Assembly: GCA_945787595.1 (NCBI GenBank)
Contig: CALZJV010000002.1
Coordinates: 1-42,353, forward strand
Reading direction: 5' to 3'
Length of the DNA stretch: 42,353 nucleotides
Origin: an uncultured Desulfobacterales bacterium
GTDB taxonomy: Bacteria > Desulfobacterota > Desulfobacteria > Desulfobacterales > JAFDCJ01
Shown: positions 26,988-35,395 of the stretch, piece by piece
Layout of the letters: every line of letters begins with the position of its first letter
How positions within the stretch are numbered: position 1 is the stretch's first letter
Translations under genes and position numbers: made by a program
The notes under the pieces: model-generated
Databases searched by the model: none
What the model saw: only the letters and a program-made list of their open reading frames with translations
Told to the model about the DNA's origin: nothing

Positions 26988-27107
26988 ATGAGCTAAAATT
27001 TGAAATGAACTAAAATGAGCTAAAATTGTGGTATTCTGTCAATTTTAAAAAAGAGATAGAGCGAAGCGTTTCCTTAATTTTAGGCAATTTAGCTCATTTT
27101 AGGCATT
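26988..27107. repeat. Dispersed repeat variant with decameric arms
   Basis: The left arm 26988-27024 is built of ATGAGCTAAA/ATGAACTAAA units. The core ATTGTGGTATTCTGTCAATTTT (27025-27046, shown here for position only) matches the core of the heptad family. The right arm 27074-27107 repeats TTTAGCTCAT and TTTAGGCAAT in reverse complement. GAGCGAAGCG (27057-27066) is the reverse complement of the CGCTTCGCTC seen in other copies. Confidence 0.75.
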
Positions 27108-27175
27108 CGTTTGTTCCGTTGTATCGGTCAGAAACAACAAGGGGCTGAAGCAAAGATAAATATGAGAGGGTCGAA

Positions 27176-28468
27176 CTAAGATATAGGAAGAAATACCAGG
27201 GTGCCGCTTGGTAGTCTGTTAAAATTCTTTATATTATTGCCGGCTAGCAATTTTTGGGTCGGCAGATAGTAGATCGTTTTTCTGTCTCTGTACTTCACGC
27301 CGGCTATTCGATAGGCAGTTCGGTCTTTATTGATCTTGAAGGGTCCACGGTAGCCAATAATAATTTTGGTTTTAACCGGTAGATCGTCCCAATTGGATAT
27401 CATTGTACCATATTTAATCCTTCCGGAAGGCAGAAAATAAATAGTTGTTTTGCGGTTATACGCTTTGCCGACCAGTGACCATGCTGTGCGGCCGACAGGT
27501 ATGGTTTTAATAAGTCCTACATCTTTAGTCAATTCAATGCCGGTATCTTGATTGAGCAGCACTATCGTTTTCGGAGGTATTCTATTCCAGCCAATTTTAT
27601 CTGAGATTTGGTCACCCGTATAAATGCGACCGTTCGGTAATTTGTAAACTGTCATACGCCTGTCATAGTCTTCTCCGGCGATCGACCAGGCTGTGTTGCT
27701 ATTGGATATAATGTTGGCTTCACCGGCCTTGGCCAGAGGCTTTCGGCGACCGTAAAAGACTTCGGCAAGCTGTGGATCTGCGGTAAGGCGTCGTGCATGC
27801 ACATCAGGATCATAAGCCCAGGTCGGCCCCATACCGGCTTTGGCTCGGATGAAATTTTTTGCACAGCGCTTGCGGCCGCGGTGGTTTTTTTTAAACCAGC
27901 GATTTGGAAATCCGTAAGCCACCTGGCTGTGGGTGAGAACTGCGCGATCGCCTAAGCCATACGCACCCTGTAGGATGTCAATCAAAGCGCCGATGGATCG
28001 ATATTGATGCAACGTGATGGGCGAATAGTGATATCCCACCAATTCAATGCCGATGGAAATTTTGCTGATATCAGTTTCCCCGTTCCACATGCTGCGCCCG
28101 GCGTGATCGGCTTCAATTGTATGTTCCAGCATACGGTAGGTGCGACCATCCCGGGCGATCACGTAATGGGTATGCCCGCCATGGGTTCTTCGACCAGCGG
28201 ACAGCCTTTTTCCTTTGGATATGACTTTAAGGGTCATATTGAGGCCGAGTTCCGAGGTATGAACAATAATGTAGCTCGTTTTCGCCCGTTTTACCTTTTG
28301 GAATTCAGGGTTCAGTTGCCAGCGGTAATCTATAATGGAGCGCTGAAATTTTTGGAGATCTGTTCTAGTGGCGGCTGTTGATATGGATGGTAGATGGGAA
28401 AATAAAATGCTAAATAAAGACAGAACCAATATGAAGCGATAATAGTCGAACTTTGTGCAGCCATTCAT
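27176..28468 (-). CDS. Exported N-acetylmuramoyl-L-alanine amidase with three C-terminal repeats
   Basis: A 430-residue cell-wall hydrolase. The ATG at 28468 has GATGGG upstream; a TTG three codons earlier is the alternative. A signal peptide (about 8-32) precedes an amidase_2 domain (about 60-210). Likely zinc ligands are H70 (YIIVHTSE), H180 (VLTHSQVAYG) and probably C202 (RKRCAKNF), as in T7-lysozyme-like amidases. Supporting motifs are HYVIARDGRTYRMLEH, ADHAGRS and SIGIELVGYH. Three repeats of about 50 residues follow (255-305, 325-373, 381-428), each with TAWSIAG/TAYRIAG, a T(V/I)Y.LP.G core and an ending such as P..T.VLL. They may bind the wall. Confidence 0.9.
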   Translation of the reverse strand: MNGCTKFDYYRFILVLSLFSILFSHLPSISTAATRTDLQKFQRSIIDYRWQLNPEFQKVKRAKTSYIIVHTSELGLNMTLKVISKGKRLSAGRRTHGGHTHYVIARDGRTYRMLEHTIEADHAGRSMWNGETDISKISIGIELVGYHYSPITLHQYRSIGALIDILQGAYGLGDRAVLTHSQVAYGFPNRWFKKNHRGRKRCAKNFIRAKAGMGPTWAYDPDVHARRLTADPQLAEVFYGRRKPLAKAGEANIISNSNTAWSIAGEDYDRRMTVYKLPNGRIYTGDQISDKIGWNRIPPKTIVLLNQDTGIELTKDVGLIKTIPVGRTAWSLVGKAYNRKTTIYFLPSGRIKYGTMISNWDDLPVKTKIIIGYRGPFKINKDRTAYRIAGVKYRDRKTIYYLPTQKLLAGNNIKNFNRLPSGTLVFLPIS

Positions 28469-28644
28469 AGATTTCAACCCATCCGATTCAGAAGTATTCT
28501 ATGAATGTAACTATACCGTAAAATTCTGAATTTATCAAATTAGTTAAGCGCCGCCTTGATTTTCGTTTTGTTTTTGAATTCAGTCGATTCGTGCAAATGA
28601 GCAGGTATGATTCTTAAATCCGAATGCAAAATACATATCAGAGA

Positions 28645-30504
28645 TTAAACATCCAATCTAACTTTGCGGGCCTCCTTTAATTTTTTGTAAACCGTATTTC
28701 TAGAAATGCCAAGTTCGCGTGCTATCGCAGATATATTGCCGCTGTTCCTTTCATAGGCAGCGCGAATGATCTGCAGTTCCTGATCGGCCAGGTTTTTCGC
28801 TTGCGGTTCTGCTGCCGTGCCGCCGGGGGGGACAGGGAGAATTTTTTGTATGTCTTCGGCGCACACCCTTCCGCTTTCACAGGAGATCAACAGGCGGGTC
28901 AGCAGGCCTTTTAATTCTCTGATATTTCCCGGCCAGTTGTAAGCTTCCAACTGGTGTAGAGCCATCGGTTCCAGATTGAGTGGCTGTTTGAATGTTTCGA
29001 TGATGGCGTCTATGATCTTGCGAAGATCCTGCCGATCCTGCAAGGCCGGCAGGCAAACCTCCATGGTGTTGATACGGTACAGCAGGTCTCGACGGAATTC
29101 ACCCGTCTGTTCCTTGCATTTCAAGACAGCGTTGGTGGCGGAAATCAGCTGGATGTCCAGTTGAATTTCCTTGGTGTTGCCAACCGGACGAATTTCCATC
29201 CGGTCCAGAAAACGCAGCAGCTTAATCTGAACCTGAGCCGGCATGGTCCCGATTTCATCCAGGAAAAGTGTCCCCTGATTAGCCTGCCGCACAAACCCTT
29301 TTGAGCCGCCTCGGCTAGCCCCGGTGAACGCCCCCTGCATATGGCCGAAAAGTTCGGATTCGATTAACGTTTCCGGCAGTGCTGCGCAGTTAACGGCTAC
29401 AAAATCTCCTTTGCGGTTGCTGATAGCGTGGGCATAACGGGCCATCAGTTCTTTGCCCGTTCCGGTTTCACCCCGGATAAGAATCGGCACATTCAATTCA
29501 ACGCCCCTTCTCACTAAGTGCATGGCGGACTTCACAGCTGGGTCGTCGCTGACCATGGGTATTTCCCGCGGGGCTTTGGAAAAAATTTGGACGGACGTCG
29601 GGGTTACGGTCAGTTTACGGGCGGGGTAGTTGAAAGCTCTGACGGCAAAGGAACTGCCCTCCATGTCGGTGAGATCGGTCGATCGGGTACTATACAACCG
29701 GCCAAGAAAGTGTCTGAGCGGCGTACGGAAAATTTGGTCGAAATGGACTCTGGTGCCGGGAGGTAGGTCCGGCAGGAAAAATCGGGCCTGTCGATTGGTT
29801 TCTGCCAGAAAACCGTCTTCATTAAAAGCAAGCATGCCGGATTGCAGGGTACCGAGAAACTCACGACGGCTGTGGAGTTCAAAAATGAGGTTGCCCTTGT
29901 GGCGCTCTCTGAACAAGCTGTTTTCGATGGTGACACAAGACATCCTGACCAGTGCCAGTGTGTGGCGTTGGCGTGAGCGGCTGTCGGAGGTCGCGTCTAT
30001 AATGCCCATTAATTTGCCGTTGTGCCCAAATATCGGTGCGGCGGCGCAAGTCAGGTCCGCATAGGACTTGAAATAATGTTCTTCACCGTGCACGATGGCA
30101 GGTCTCTGAGTTGCGGCAACCAGACCAAGGGCGTTGGTGCCATTGATTTCTTCCTGCCAGATGAAGCCAGGAAGCGTCCAGCCGGAGTTATTGGCATTGA
30201 TGGATCCATCGACGATGCGATCAAGAATAACGCCGTCGTTATCGGCAAATATGATGATAAATTTCGACCCGGCAATCTGACGGTGCAGATTTTCCATTTC
30301 TAGTTTGGCCAGGCGACGCACCAGACCGTTGTCCTCCCGGCGTTTGTTCAAAGCGCTATCACTGATTTGATTCTGATCGGGATAACCGAACGGATCGAGG
30401 CCGGTGTCGAAACAACGCTGCCAGGATGCTCGGATTTCAGGGTTGGAAAATTTAGCTGGGACGATTCCCTCACGGGTCAACAAGGTGCGCGCGTTTTCCC
30501 TCAT
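28645..30504 (-). CDS. AcoR-type sigma-54-dependent activator
   Basis: A 619-residue enhancer-binding protein. A GAF-type sensory domain (about 70-200) has EEINGTNALG and the YADLTCAAAPIFGHNGKLMG stretch typical of AcoR-like regulators of acetoin and glycerol-type genes. A PAS-like segment follows (about 212-305), then the AAA+ domain with Walker A GETGTGKE (345-352), the sigma-54-contacting GAFTGA (391-396) and Walker B TLFLDE (412-417). A Fis-type helix-turn-helix is at the end (NISAIARELGISRNTVYKKL). It is divergent from the adh/ABC transporter run, whose upstream region carries two matching inverted repeats and a -24/-12 promoter, so it very likely controls that operon. The effector is unknown. 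Confidence 0.95.
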   Translation of the reverse strand: MRENARTLLTREGIVPAKFSNPEIRASWQRCFDTGLDPFGYPDQNQISDSALNKRREDNGLVRRLAKLEMENLHRQIAGSKFIIIFADNDGVILDRIVDGSINANNSGWTLPGFIWQEEINGTNALGLVAATQRPAIVHGEEHYFKSYADLTCAAAPIFGHNGKLMGIIDATSDSRSRQRHTLALVRMSCVTIENSLFRERHKGNLIFELHSRREFLGTLQSGMLAFNEDGFLAETNRQARFFLPDLPPGTRVHFDQIFRTPLRHFLGRLYSTRSTDLTDMEGSSFAVRAFNYPARKLTVTPTSVQIFSKAPREIPMVSDDPAVKSAMHLVRRGVELNVPILIRGETGTGKELMARYAHAISNRKGDFVAVNCAALPETLIESELFGHMQGAFTGASRGGSKGFVRQANQGTLFLDEIGTMPAQVQIKLLRFLDRMEIRPVGNTKEIQLDIQLISATNAVLKCKEQTGEFRRDLLYRINTMEVCLPALQDRQDLRKIIDAIIETFKQPLNLEPMALHQLEAYNWPGNIRELKGLLTRLLISCESGRVCAEDIQKILPVPPGGTAAEPQAKNLADQELQIIRAAYERNSGNISAIARELGISRNTVYKKLKEARKVRLDV

Positions 30505-30673
30505 CAGTCATTTCTCCAGATAACGACAACCCTTTATTTTTGCAAGCGTTGGTGTCCACGGCGGGTGAATCGAGCATTCAGATCTTAAAAAAGTGTTTGT
30601 CACGATACCTAAAATTTACTATGAAGAATGTCAAGTTAATTAAAAATCGCCCTGCTGCGCGTCATTAAAAACT

Positions 30674-30724
30674 GTTCATTTTTTTAACGATTACCCCGGT
30701 AGAGTGTTCATATTTTCAACACTC
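30674..30724 (+). promoter_or_regulatory. Two activator binding-site candidates (upstream activating sequences)
   Basis: GTTCATTTTTTTAAC (30674-30688) and GTTCATATTTTCAAC (30706-30720) match at 13 of 15 positions, are each inverted repeats (GTT-N9-AAC), and lie 32 bases apart, about three helical turns. The second extends to GAGTGTT-N9-AACACTC. They are 85-150 bases upstream of the sigma-54 promoter, as expected for the divergent activator. Confidence 0.65.
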
Positions 30725-30808
30725 CAGGTGGCACATCGTGCCATATCCATCCGGCTGCTTCCAGTATTCACAGGACTTCCCGGGGATCAGTGTTATATCG
30801 CCAAGTTC

Positions 30809-30824
30809 TGGTATAAAAATTGCT
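30809..30824 (+). promoter_or_regulatory. Sigma-54 (-24/-12) promoter for the adh-ABC-lip operon
   Basis: TGGTATAAAAATTGCT keeps the invariant GG (30810-30811) and GC (30822-30823) with exact consensus spacing and a TTGC(T) -12 element. The predicted start of transcription is near 30835, giving a leader of about 100 bases before the ATG at 30937. Confidence 0.7.
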
Positions 30825-30936
30825 CATTTGTGGGAAATATTGCTTTAGTTTCCGATCGACTGCGGTGCGGTGAACTGAAATCGGAAACAATGGAGCAGTT
30901 ATTTCTAAACGCACCACGTTTTTGGAAAGAGTAAGT

Positions 30937-31980
30937 ATGAAGGCGGCACAGTTATACCAGTTCGACGAATTGCTGAACGGTTCGGAATGGTTAGTATACG
31001 AGGATGTTAGTGAACCGGTCATCGAAAAGCCTACCGATGTCATCGTCCGGATAGGGGGAGCAGGCGTATGCGGCACGGATCTGGATCTGATCAAAGGCAT
31101 CTGGCGCGACCACTTGCGCATTGAACTGCCAATGATTCTGGGGCATGAAAATGCCGGATGGGTGGAAGAGATCGGTTCGGCAGTCGAATCTGTAAAAGTG
31201 GGCGATCCGGTTATCGTTCATCCGATGGGAGGAGAGGACCTGGCAGGCACTGGCTCAGGATCCGGCCGGCGCGTGTATGAGCGGGCTCTTTATCCCGGGT
31301 TCAATCGCCATGGCGGATTCGCAGAATACATGTTGACCGAAGAGCGAATGCTGTTAAGGCTGCCGTCTCATCTTTCACCCATGGACATCGCACCGATGGC
31401 GGATGCTGGACTGACCGCCTATAGTGCGGTTCGCAAAGCTGCCGAACACCTGGCACCCGGTCATTACAGCCTAGTGCTGGGTGCCGGGGGGCTCGGGCAT
31501 GTGGGGATCCAGGTACTGCGGGCCTTCAGCGCAACCGAGATCATTGTGGTGGACAAGTCGGAGGCGGCCCTTGATCTGGCCCGCAAGGTCGGGGCGCATT
31601 ACACTTTTATCGCCGACGAGCAATATCCTGCTAAAATAATGGCGTTAACCGGCGGGCGGGGGGTTGACGTGGTGATCGATTTCGTAGGCCAAAACAGTAC
31701 GGTAGAGCGTGGATTTTCGATCACCCGACGCGGCGGTTATTACTATCTGGTGGGTTACGGGGGTAAGCTGTCGATATCCACCCTGGAGATGGTTCGGTCC
31801 CAGAAGACCATTGTGGGCATTTTGGGCGGGTCTCTGCCGGAGTTGCGGGAATTGATCACGATGGTCGATCGCGGTTTGGTGTCATTGACCACCCGGGAAT
31901 ATTCCTTGAACGAAGCGAACAAGGCCCTATGGGACCTTAAAGAAGGCAGGAATTTCGGCCGGTCGGTCTTAATTCCTTAA
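30937..31980 (+). CDS. Zinc-type (MDR) alcohol dehydrogenase, first gene of the sigma-54 operon
   Basis: A 347-residue NAD(P)-dependent dehydrogenase. Catalytic zinc ligands are C45 (GAGVCGTDLD), H70-E71 (LGHENAGWVEE) and probably D156 (MADAGLTAY). The Rossmann motif GAGGLGHVG (182-190) followed by VVDKSEAAL suggests NAD. The structural-zinc loop has no cysteine at all (GGEDLAGTGSGSGRRVYER). It is a paralogue of the dehydrogenase at the right end of the cluster. ATG 30937 has GAAAGAG upstream; a TTG five codons earlier is less likely. The substrate, probably a secondary alcohol or polyol, is inferred from the neighbouring importer. Confidence 0.92.
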   Translation: MKAAQLYQFDELLNGSEWLVYEDVSEPVIEKPTDVIVRIGGAGVCGTDLDLIKGIWRDHLRIELPMILGHENAGWVEEIGSAVESVKVGDPVIVHPMGGEDLAGTGSGSGRRVYERALYPGFNRHGGFAEYMLTEERMLLRLPSHLSPMDIAPMADAGLTAYSAVRKAAEHLAPGHYSLVLGAGGLGHVGIQVLRAFSATEIIVVDKSEAALDLARKVGAHYTFIADEQYPAKIMALTGGRGVDVVIDFVGQNSTVERGFSITRRGGYYYLVGYGGKLSISTLEMVRSQKTIVGILGGSLPELRELITMVDRGLVSLTTREYSLNEANKALWDLKEGRNFGRSVLIP

Positions 31981-32011
31981 ACAGTAACTTTTAAAAAGAT
32001 AGGAGGAGACC

Positions 32012-33541
32012 ATGAAGCGGTATCTAATTTCTTCAATTGTGATCATTTTTTTGATTGCGAGCAGTTTCGGGGTCCAGGCGGCCGACTACACCAAGTATGG
32101 TATCGAGGCCGATGTACCGGGGGCATGTTCCTTTGAAGCCATCGACGCCAAGGATTACTCCGGACGCACCCTCAACATCATTACCCATGCCGTCCCGGTT
32201 ATGGGGGAGCCGACGGCGCTGCATGCCAAACAGTTTGAAGAGCTGACCGGTGCCAAGGTCAACGTGGTGCATGTACCCTTCGGAGATTTGTTTCAGCGGA
32301 TCATGATACCTTTTCAGACCAAGCAGGACGCTTACGACGTGCTGTTTTACGGATCGTTGTGGATTGGTGATTTCAACAATTATCTTGCACCTGTCCCTGA
32401 TAAATACCGCAACACCAAAAGCATGCAGGACGTTACGGTCAACTACAAGGGCGTCGCCACCTGGGGCGACAAGATGATCCAGTTTCCGGTGGACGGTGAC
32501 CGCCACTATTTGAAATATCGCAGCGATATTTTCGATAACCCGAAAATGCAGCAGCGGTATAAGAAGGACACCGGTAAAGATCTGCGGGTCCCGGCCACCT
32601 GGGAAGAATACAACGAAATTGCCATCTACTTTTCCGGTTGGGATTGGGACGGCAGCGGTAAGGAAAAATATGGCAGTGCCGAGGTTGCCAAGCGTGACGA
32701 CCTGATGTTCTCGGCCTTCATCAGCCGGGTTGCGCCCTATGCCAAACACCCGAACGTCAAAGGCGGCTTCTTTTTCGACCTTGAAACCATGGAACCGCTG
32801 GTCAACACCCCCGGTTGGGTCCGCGGGCTCGAACTTTTTGTCAAAGCGCAGAAGGCTTTCCCGCCCGGCGGCAATAACTTCGGGCTGGGGGACGAAATTT
32901 TTTCTTTCGGTGGCGGCCAGACGCTCATGAGCTACAGCTGGGATGATGCTTTCATCCAGGCCATGGAAAAAGATAGTCCCATCCGCAACAAGGTCGCTGC
33001 AGCCCCCCTGCCGGGCGCAGCTGAAGTATGGAACCGCAAGACCGGTATGTGGGATAAGTTCGCTACACCGAACCGGGCACCATACATCTGCTGGGGCTGG
33101 ACCTCGGCGGTTGCCAAGTCTTCCAAAAACAAAGATATGGCGTTCGATTACCTGTGTTTCTTCAGCAACCAGGCCAACACCCTGCATGATCTGCAGATCG
33201 GCCGCTTCGGCGTGAATCCTTTTCGCAACACGCACTTCGATGCCAATTTCTGGATCGATAAACTGGGTTGGGATAACCAAACTGCCAGCACTTATGTCCA
33301 GACGCTGTCCGGCATGGATCTGAGCAAGAACCGCGTTTTCGATCTGCGGGTTCCGGGCGTCGGCCAGTTCATGTCATCGATGGCCGCCGGTGTGTCGAAA
33401 GCACTGGCCGGGCAGGAATCGCCCCAGAAAGCCATGGATGGCGTTGCCACAGAGTGGCGTCAGATCGTCGACCGTATCGGCAAGGAAAGAGTGCGCGACG
33501 CGTACAAAAACGTGGTTGCACTGGAGGACAACCTGATGTAA
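32012..33541 (+). CDS. ABC transporter solute-binding protein (family 1, sugar/polyol type)
   Basis: A 509-residue exported binding protein. Signal peptide 1-24 (MKRYLISSIVIIFLIASSFG...QAADY). A long family-1 fold follows with GEPTALHAKQFEELTGAKVN, QDAYDVLFYGSLWIGDF, RVPATWEEYNEIA, and CFFSNQANTLHDLQIGRFGV near the C-terminus. No lipobox is seen, so it should be soluble in the periplasm. AGGAGGAG precedes the ATG. It lies 31 bases after the dehydrogenase gene, and a strong hairpin follows it. Long binding proteins of this sort partner GlpSTPQ-type importers in rhizobia; glycerol or a related polyol is the best guess. Confidence 0.92.
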   Translation: MKRYLISSIVIIFLIASSFGVQAADYTKYGIEADVPGACSFEAIDAKDYSGRTLNIITHAVPVMGEPTALHAKQFEELTGAKVNVVHVPFGDLFQRIMIPFQTKQDAYDVLFYGSLWIGDFNNYLAPVPDKYRNTKSMQDVTVNYKGVATWGDKMIQFPVDGDRHYLKYRSDIFDNPKMQQRYKKDTGKDLRVPATWEEYNEIAIYFSGWDWDGSGKEKYGSAEVAKRDDLMFSAFISRVAPYAKHPNVKGGFFFDLETMEPLVNTPGWVRGLELFVKAQKAFPPGGNNFGLGDEIFSFGGGQTLMSYSWDDAFIQAMEKDSPIRNKVAAAPLPGAAEVWNRKTGMWDKFATPNRAPYICWGWTSAVAKSSKNKDMAFDYLCFFSNQANTLHDLQIGRFGVNPFRNTHFDANFWIDKLGWDNQTASTYVQTLSGMDLSKNRVFDLRVPGVGQFMSSMAAGVSKALAGQESPQKAMDGVATEWRQIVDRIGKERVRDAYKNVVALEDNLM

Positions 33542-33560
33542 GAGAAACTTCGCAAAAACA

Positions 33561-33600
33561 GGGCAGGCCGCGGCCGCAACCATGCGGCCTGCTCTTTTTT
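33561..33600 (+). terminator. Intra-operon terminator/attenuator after the binding-protein gene
   Basis: GCAGGCCGC (33563-33571) pairs perfectly with GCGGCCTGC (33584-33592), followed by TCTTTTTT. It lies inside the operon between the binding protein and the permease, so it likely reduces downstream transcript relative to the binding protein. Confidence 0.8.
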
Positions 33601-33669
33601 AATGGGCGAAAACAGCTTGCCGGCCGTACGCTTTGACACCGACAACCCTGCAACGTGTTCAGAGGTGTT

Positions 33670-34536
33670 ATGCTGAAGTTCAAATACAAACATTTTTTTC
33701 TGCTGCCCGGACTAATCGTCCTGGTGGCGATTATTATCTTCCCGCTGCTTTTCACGATCCGGGTCAGTTTCTCCAGCTGGGATGTTGTCAAACCCGGGCT
33801 CGACTGGCTGGGGGGTAAAAATTATGGTCGTTTGTTCGTGGACCTGCGGTTCTGGGAAGCGCTGACCCGGCTGAGCATGATGGCGGTCGGCTCGGTTCTG
33901 ATCCAGTATACTATCGGATTCGGACTGGCGCTGCTGGTCTGGCGCGACGTCCTCCTCAAGCGGTTCGTACGCGTCCTCTTTCTCGTGCCGATGATGACGA
34001 CACCGGTCATCATGTCAGTCATCTGGCGAACCATCCTGCATGAATCCCTGGGACCGGCCAACGACATCGTGCGGTTGTTCGGCTTCGAGCCGCTGACCTG
34101 GCTGTCCACCGGCGGCATGGCAATGGTGAGTGTTATAACGGTGGAGGTCTGGCAGTGGACCCCCTTCATGTTTCTGCTGCTGCTGGCGGGCTTGCTGTCG
34201 CTGCCGAACGAACCCTATATGGCTGCCGCCATCGACGGTGCCGGACCTTTTAGAACATTTTTCAGTGTCACCTTCCCCCTGATGGCACCCATTTCGATCG
34301 GTGCCATCCTGATCCGGTTGATCGAGGCTTCCAAACTAATGGAGACCGTCTACGTTTTGACCTCAGGCGGACCCGGCACAGCCACGGAGACCAGCAGTTA
34401 TTATATTTACATCCGGGGATTAAGAGACTACCAAATTGGATATGCGGCCTCGCTTTCGCTCACCTACCTTGTGATCATGATCATCAGCTTGACGATCATT
34501 GCCAAGGTGCTGACCTATAAATTTGCACGGAATTAA
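33670..34536 (+). CDS. ABC importer permease (MalF/UgpA-like)
   Basis: A 288-residue inner-membrane subunit with six helices. The ATPase-coupling EAA loop is seen as YMAAAIDGAGPFRTFFSVTF followed by PLMAPI. The ATG at 33670 has GAGG five bases upstream; an in-frame GTG at 33655 is the alternative. The next permease begins four bases after its stop. Together they form the translocation path for the binding-protein substrate. Confidence 0.93.
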   Translation: MLKFKYKHFFLLPGLIVLVAIIIFPLLFTIRVSFSSWDVVKPGLDWLGGKNYGRLFVDLRFWEALTRLSMMAVGSVLIQYTIGFGLALLVWRDVLLKRFVRVLFLVPMMTTPVIMSVIWRTILHESLGPANDIVRLFGFEPLTWLSTGGMAMVSVITVEVWQWTPFMFLLLLAGLLSLPNEPYMAAAIDGAGPFRTFFSVTFPLMAPISIGAILIRLIEASKLMETVYVLTSGGPGTATETSSYYIYIRGLRDYQIGYAASLSLTYLVIMIISLTIIAKVLTYKFARN

Positions 34537-34539
34537 CAC

Positions 34540-35385
34540 ATGAAAACCACTTATCTGATACTCAAATATCTGGCCATCCTGTTGTGGTCCTCCTTCGTGG
34601 TGCTGCCGTTTCTATGGGCCCTGACGACCTCCTTCAAAACCGCCAACGGGGTCACCGGCGGGGCGACCTACCTGCCGTGGCTGCAGTATGAACCTTCACT
34701 CGAGGGGTGGAAAGTGCTGGTGCGCACCAGCGGTCAGGGAATTGACATCGTGGCCCCCTATATCTCGAGCGCCGTGGTCACCCTGAGCGCCAGCCTGATC
34801 AGTCTGATGCTCGGAACCCTGGCGGCCTACGGCCTGTCGCGCTTCAGGTTCCGGCTAGGTTTTCTCAAGAACAGTGACATTACCTTTTTTTTCATATCCC
34901 AGCGGATCATGCCGCCCATCGTGCTGGCAATTCCTTTTTTCCTGATGCTACAGTTTCTCGGACTTCTGGATACCATCGCCGGCCTAATTCTGGTTTATGT
35001 CGCCCTGCTTCTGCCCATTGCCACCTGGGTAATGGTGGATTTTTTCAATAACGTGCCGCAGGAGGTCGACGAGATGGCCATGATCGACGGCTGCAACCCG
35101 ATCGGGGCATTTGTGCGGGTGATCCTGCCCAATTCCCTGCCGGGCATCGCGGTCGGGGGACTATTCTGCATCATATTCGGCTGGAACGATTTTTTCTTTG
35201 CTTTCACGCTGACGTTCACCAAGACTCAGCTGCTACCGGTAGCGGTTGTGGCACTTAATTCTTCGGTAACCCCATGGTGGAGTCTATCCGCTTCGGCCTT
35301 GGTATCCGTCGCACCGTTAGTGATTATTGCTTTTTTTGTCGAACGCTTTCTTTCCAGTGGTAATATGGCTGGTGCGATCCGTTAA
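34540..35385 (+). CDS. ABC importer permease (MalG/UgpE-like)
   Basis: The second permease, 281 residues and six helices, with coupling loop EMAMIDGCNPIGAFVRVILP followed by NSLPGI. It ends eleven bases before the first ATPase gene. Both permeases have the family's standard coupling-loop glycine (DGAG / DGCN, G retained), so the membrane part looks intact even though the two ATPases differ. Confidence 0.93.
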   Translation: MKTTYLILKYLAILLWSSFVVLPFLWALTTSFKTANGVTGGATYLPWLQYEPSLEGWKVLVRTSGQGIDIVAPYISSAVVTLSASLISLMLGTLAAYGLSRFRFRLGFLKNSDITFFFISQRIMPPIVLAIPFFLMLQFLGLLDTIAGLILVYVALLLPIATWVMVDFFNNVPQEVDEMAMIDGCNPIGAFVRVILPNSLPGIAVGGLFCIIFGWNDFFFAFTLTFTKTQLLPVAVVALNSSVTPWWSLSASALVSVAPLVIIAFFVERFLSSGNMAGAIR

Positions 35386-35395
35386 GGAGGTCTGG

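Noticed and set aside
30728..30742. TGGCACATCGTGCCA as a sigma-54 promoter
   Set aside because: GG and GC are two bases too close for a -24/-12 promoter. It is a palindrome and may be an operator; the correctly spaced candidate is at 30809-30824.
32033..33280. Long open frame antisense to the binding-protein gene
   Set aside because: It is a shadow of the GC-rich binding-protein gene: no family resemblance, no ribosome-binding site, and the plus-strand protein has clear signal peptide and family motifs.
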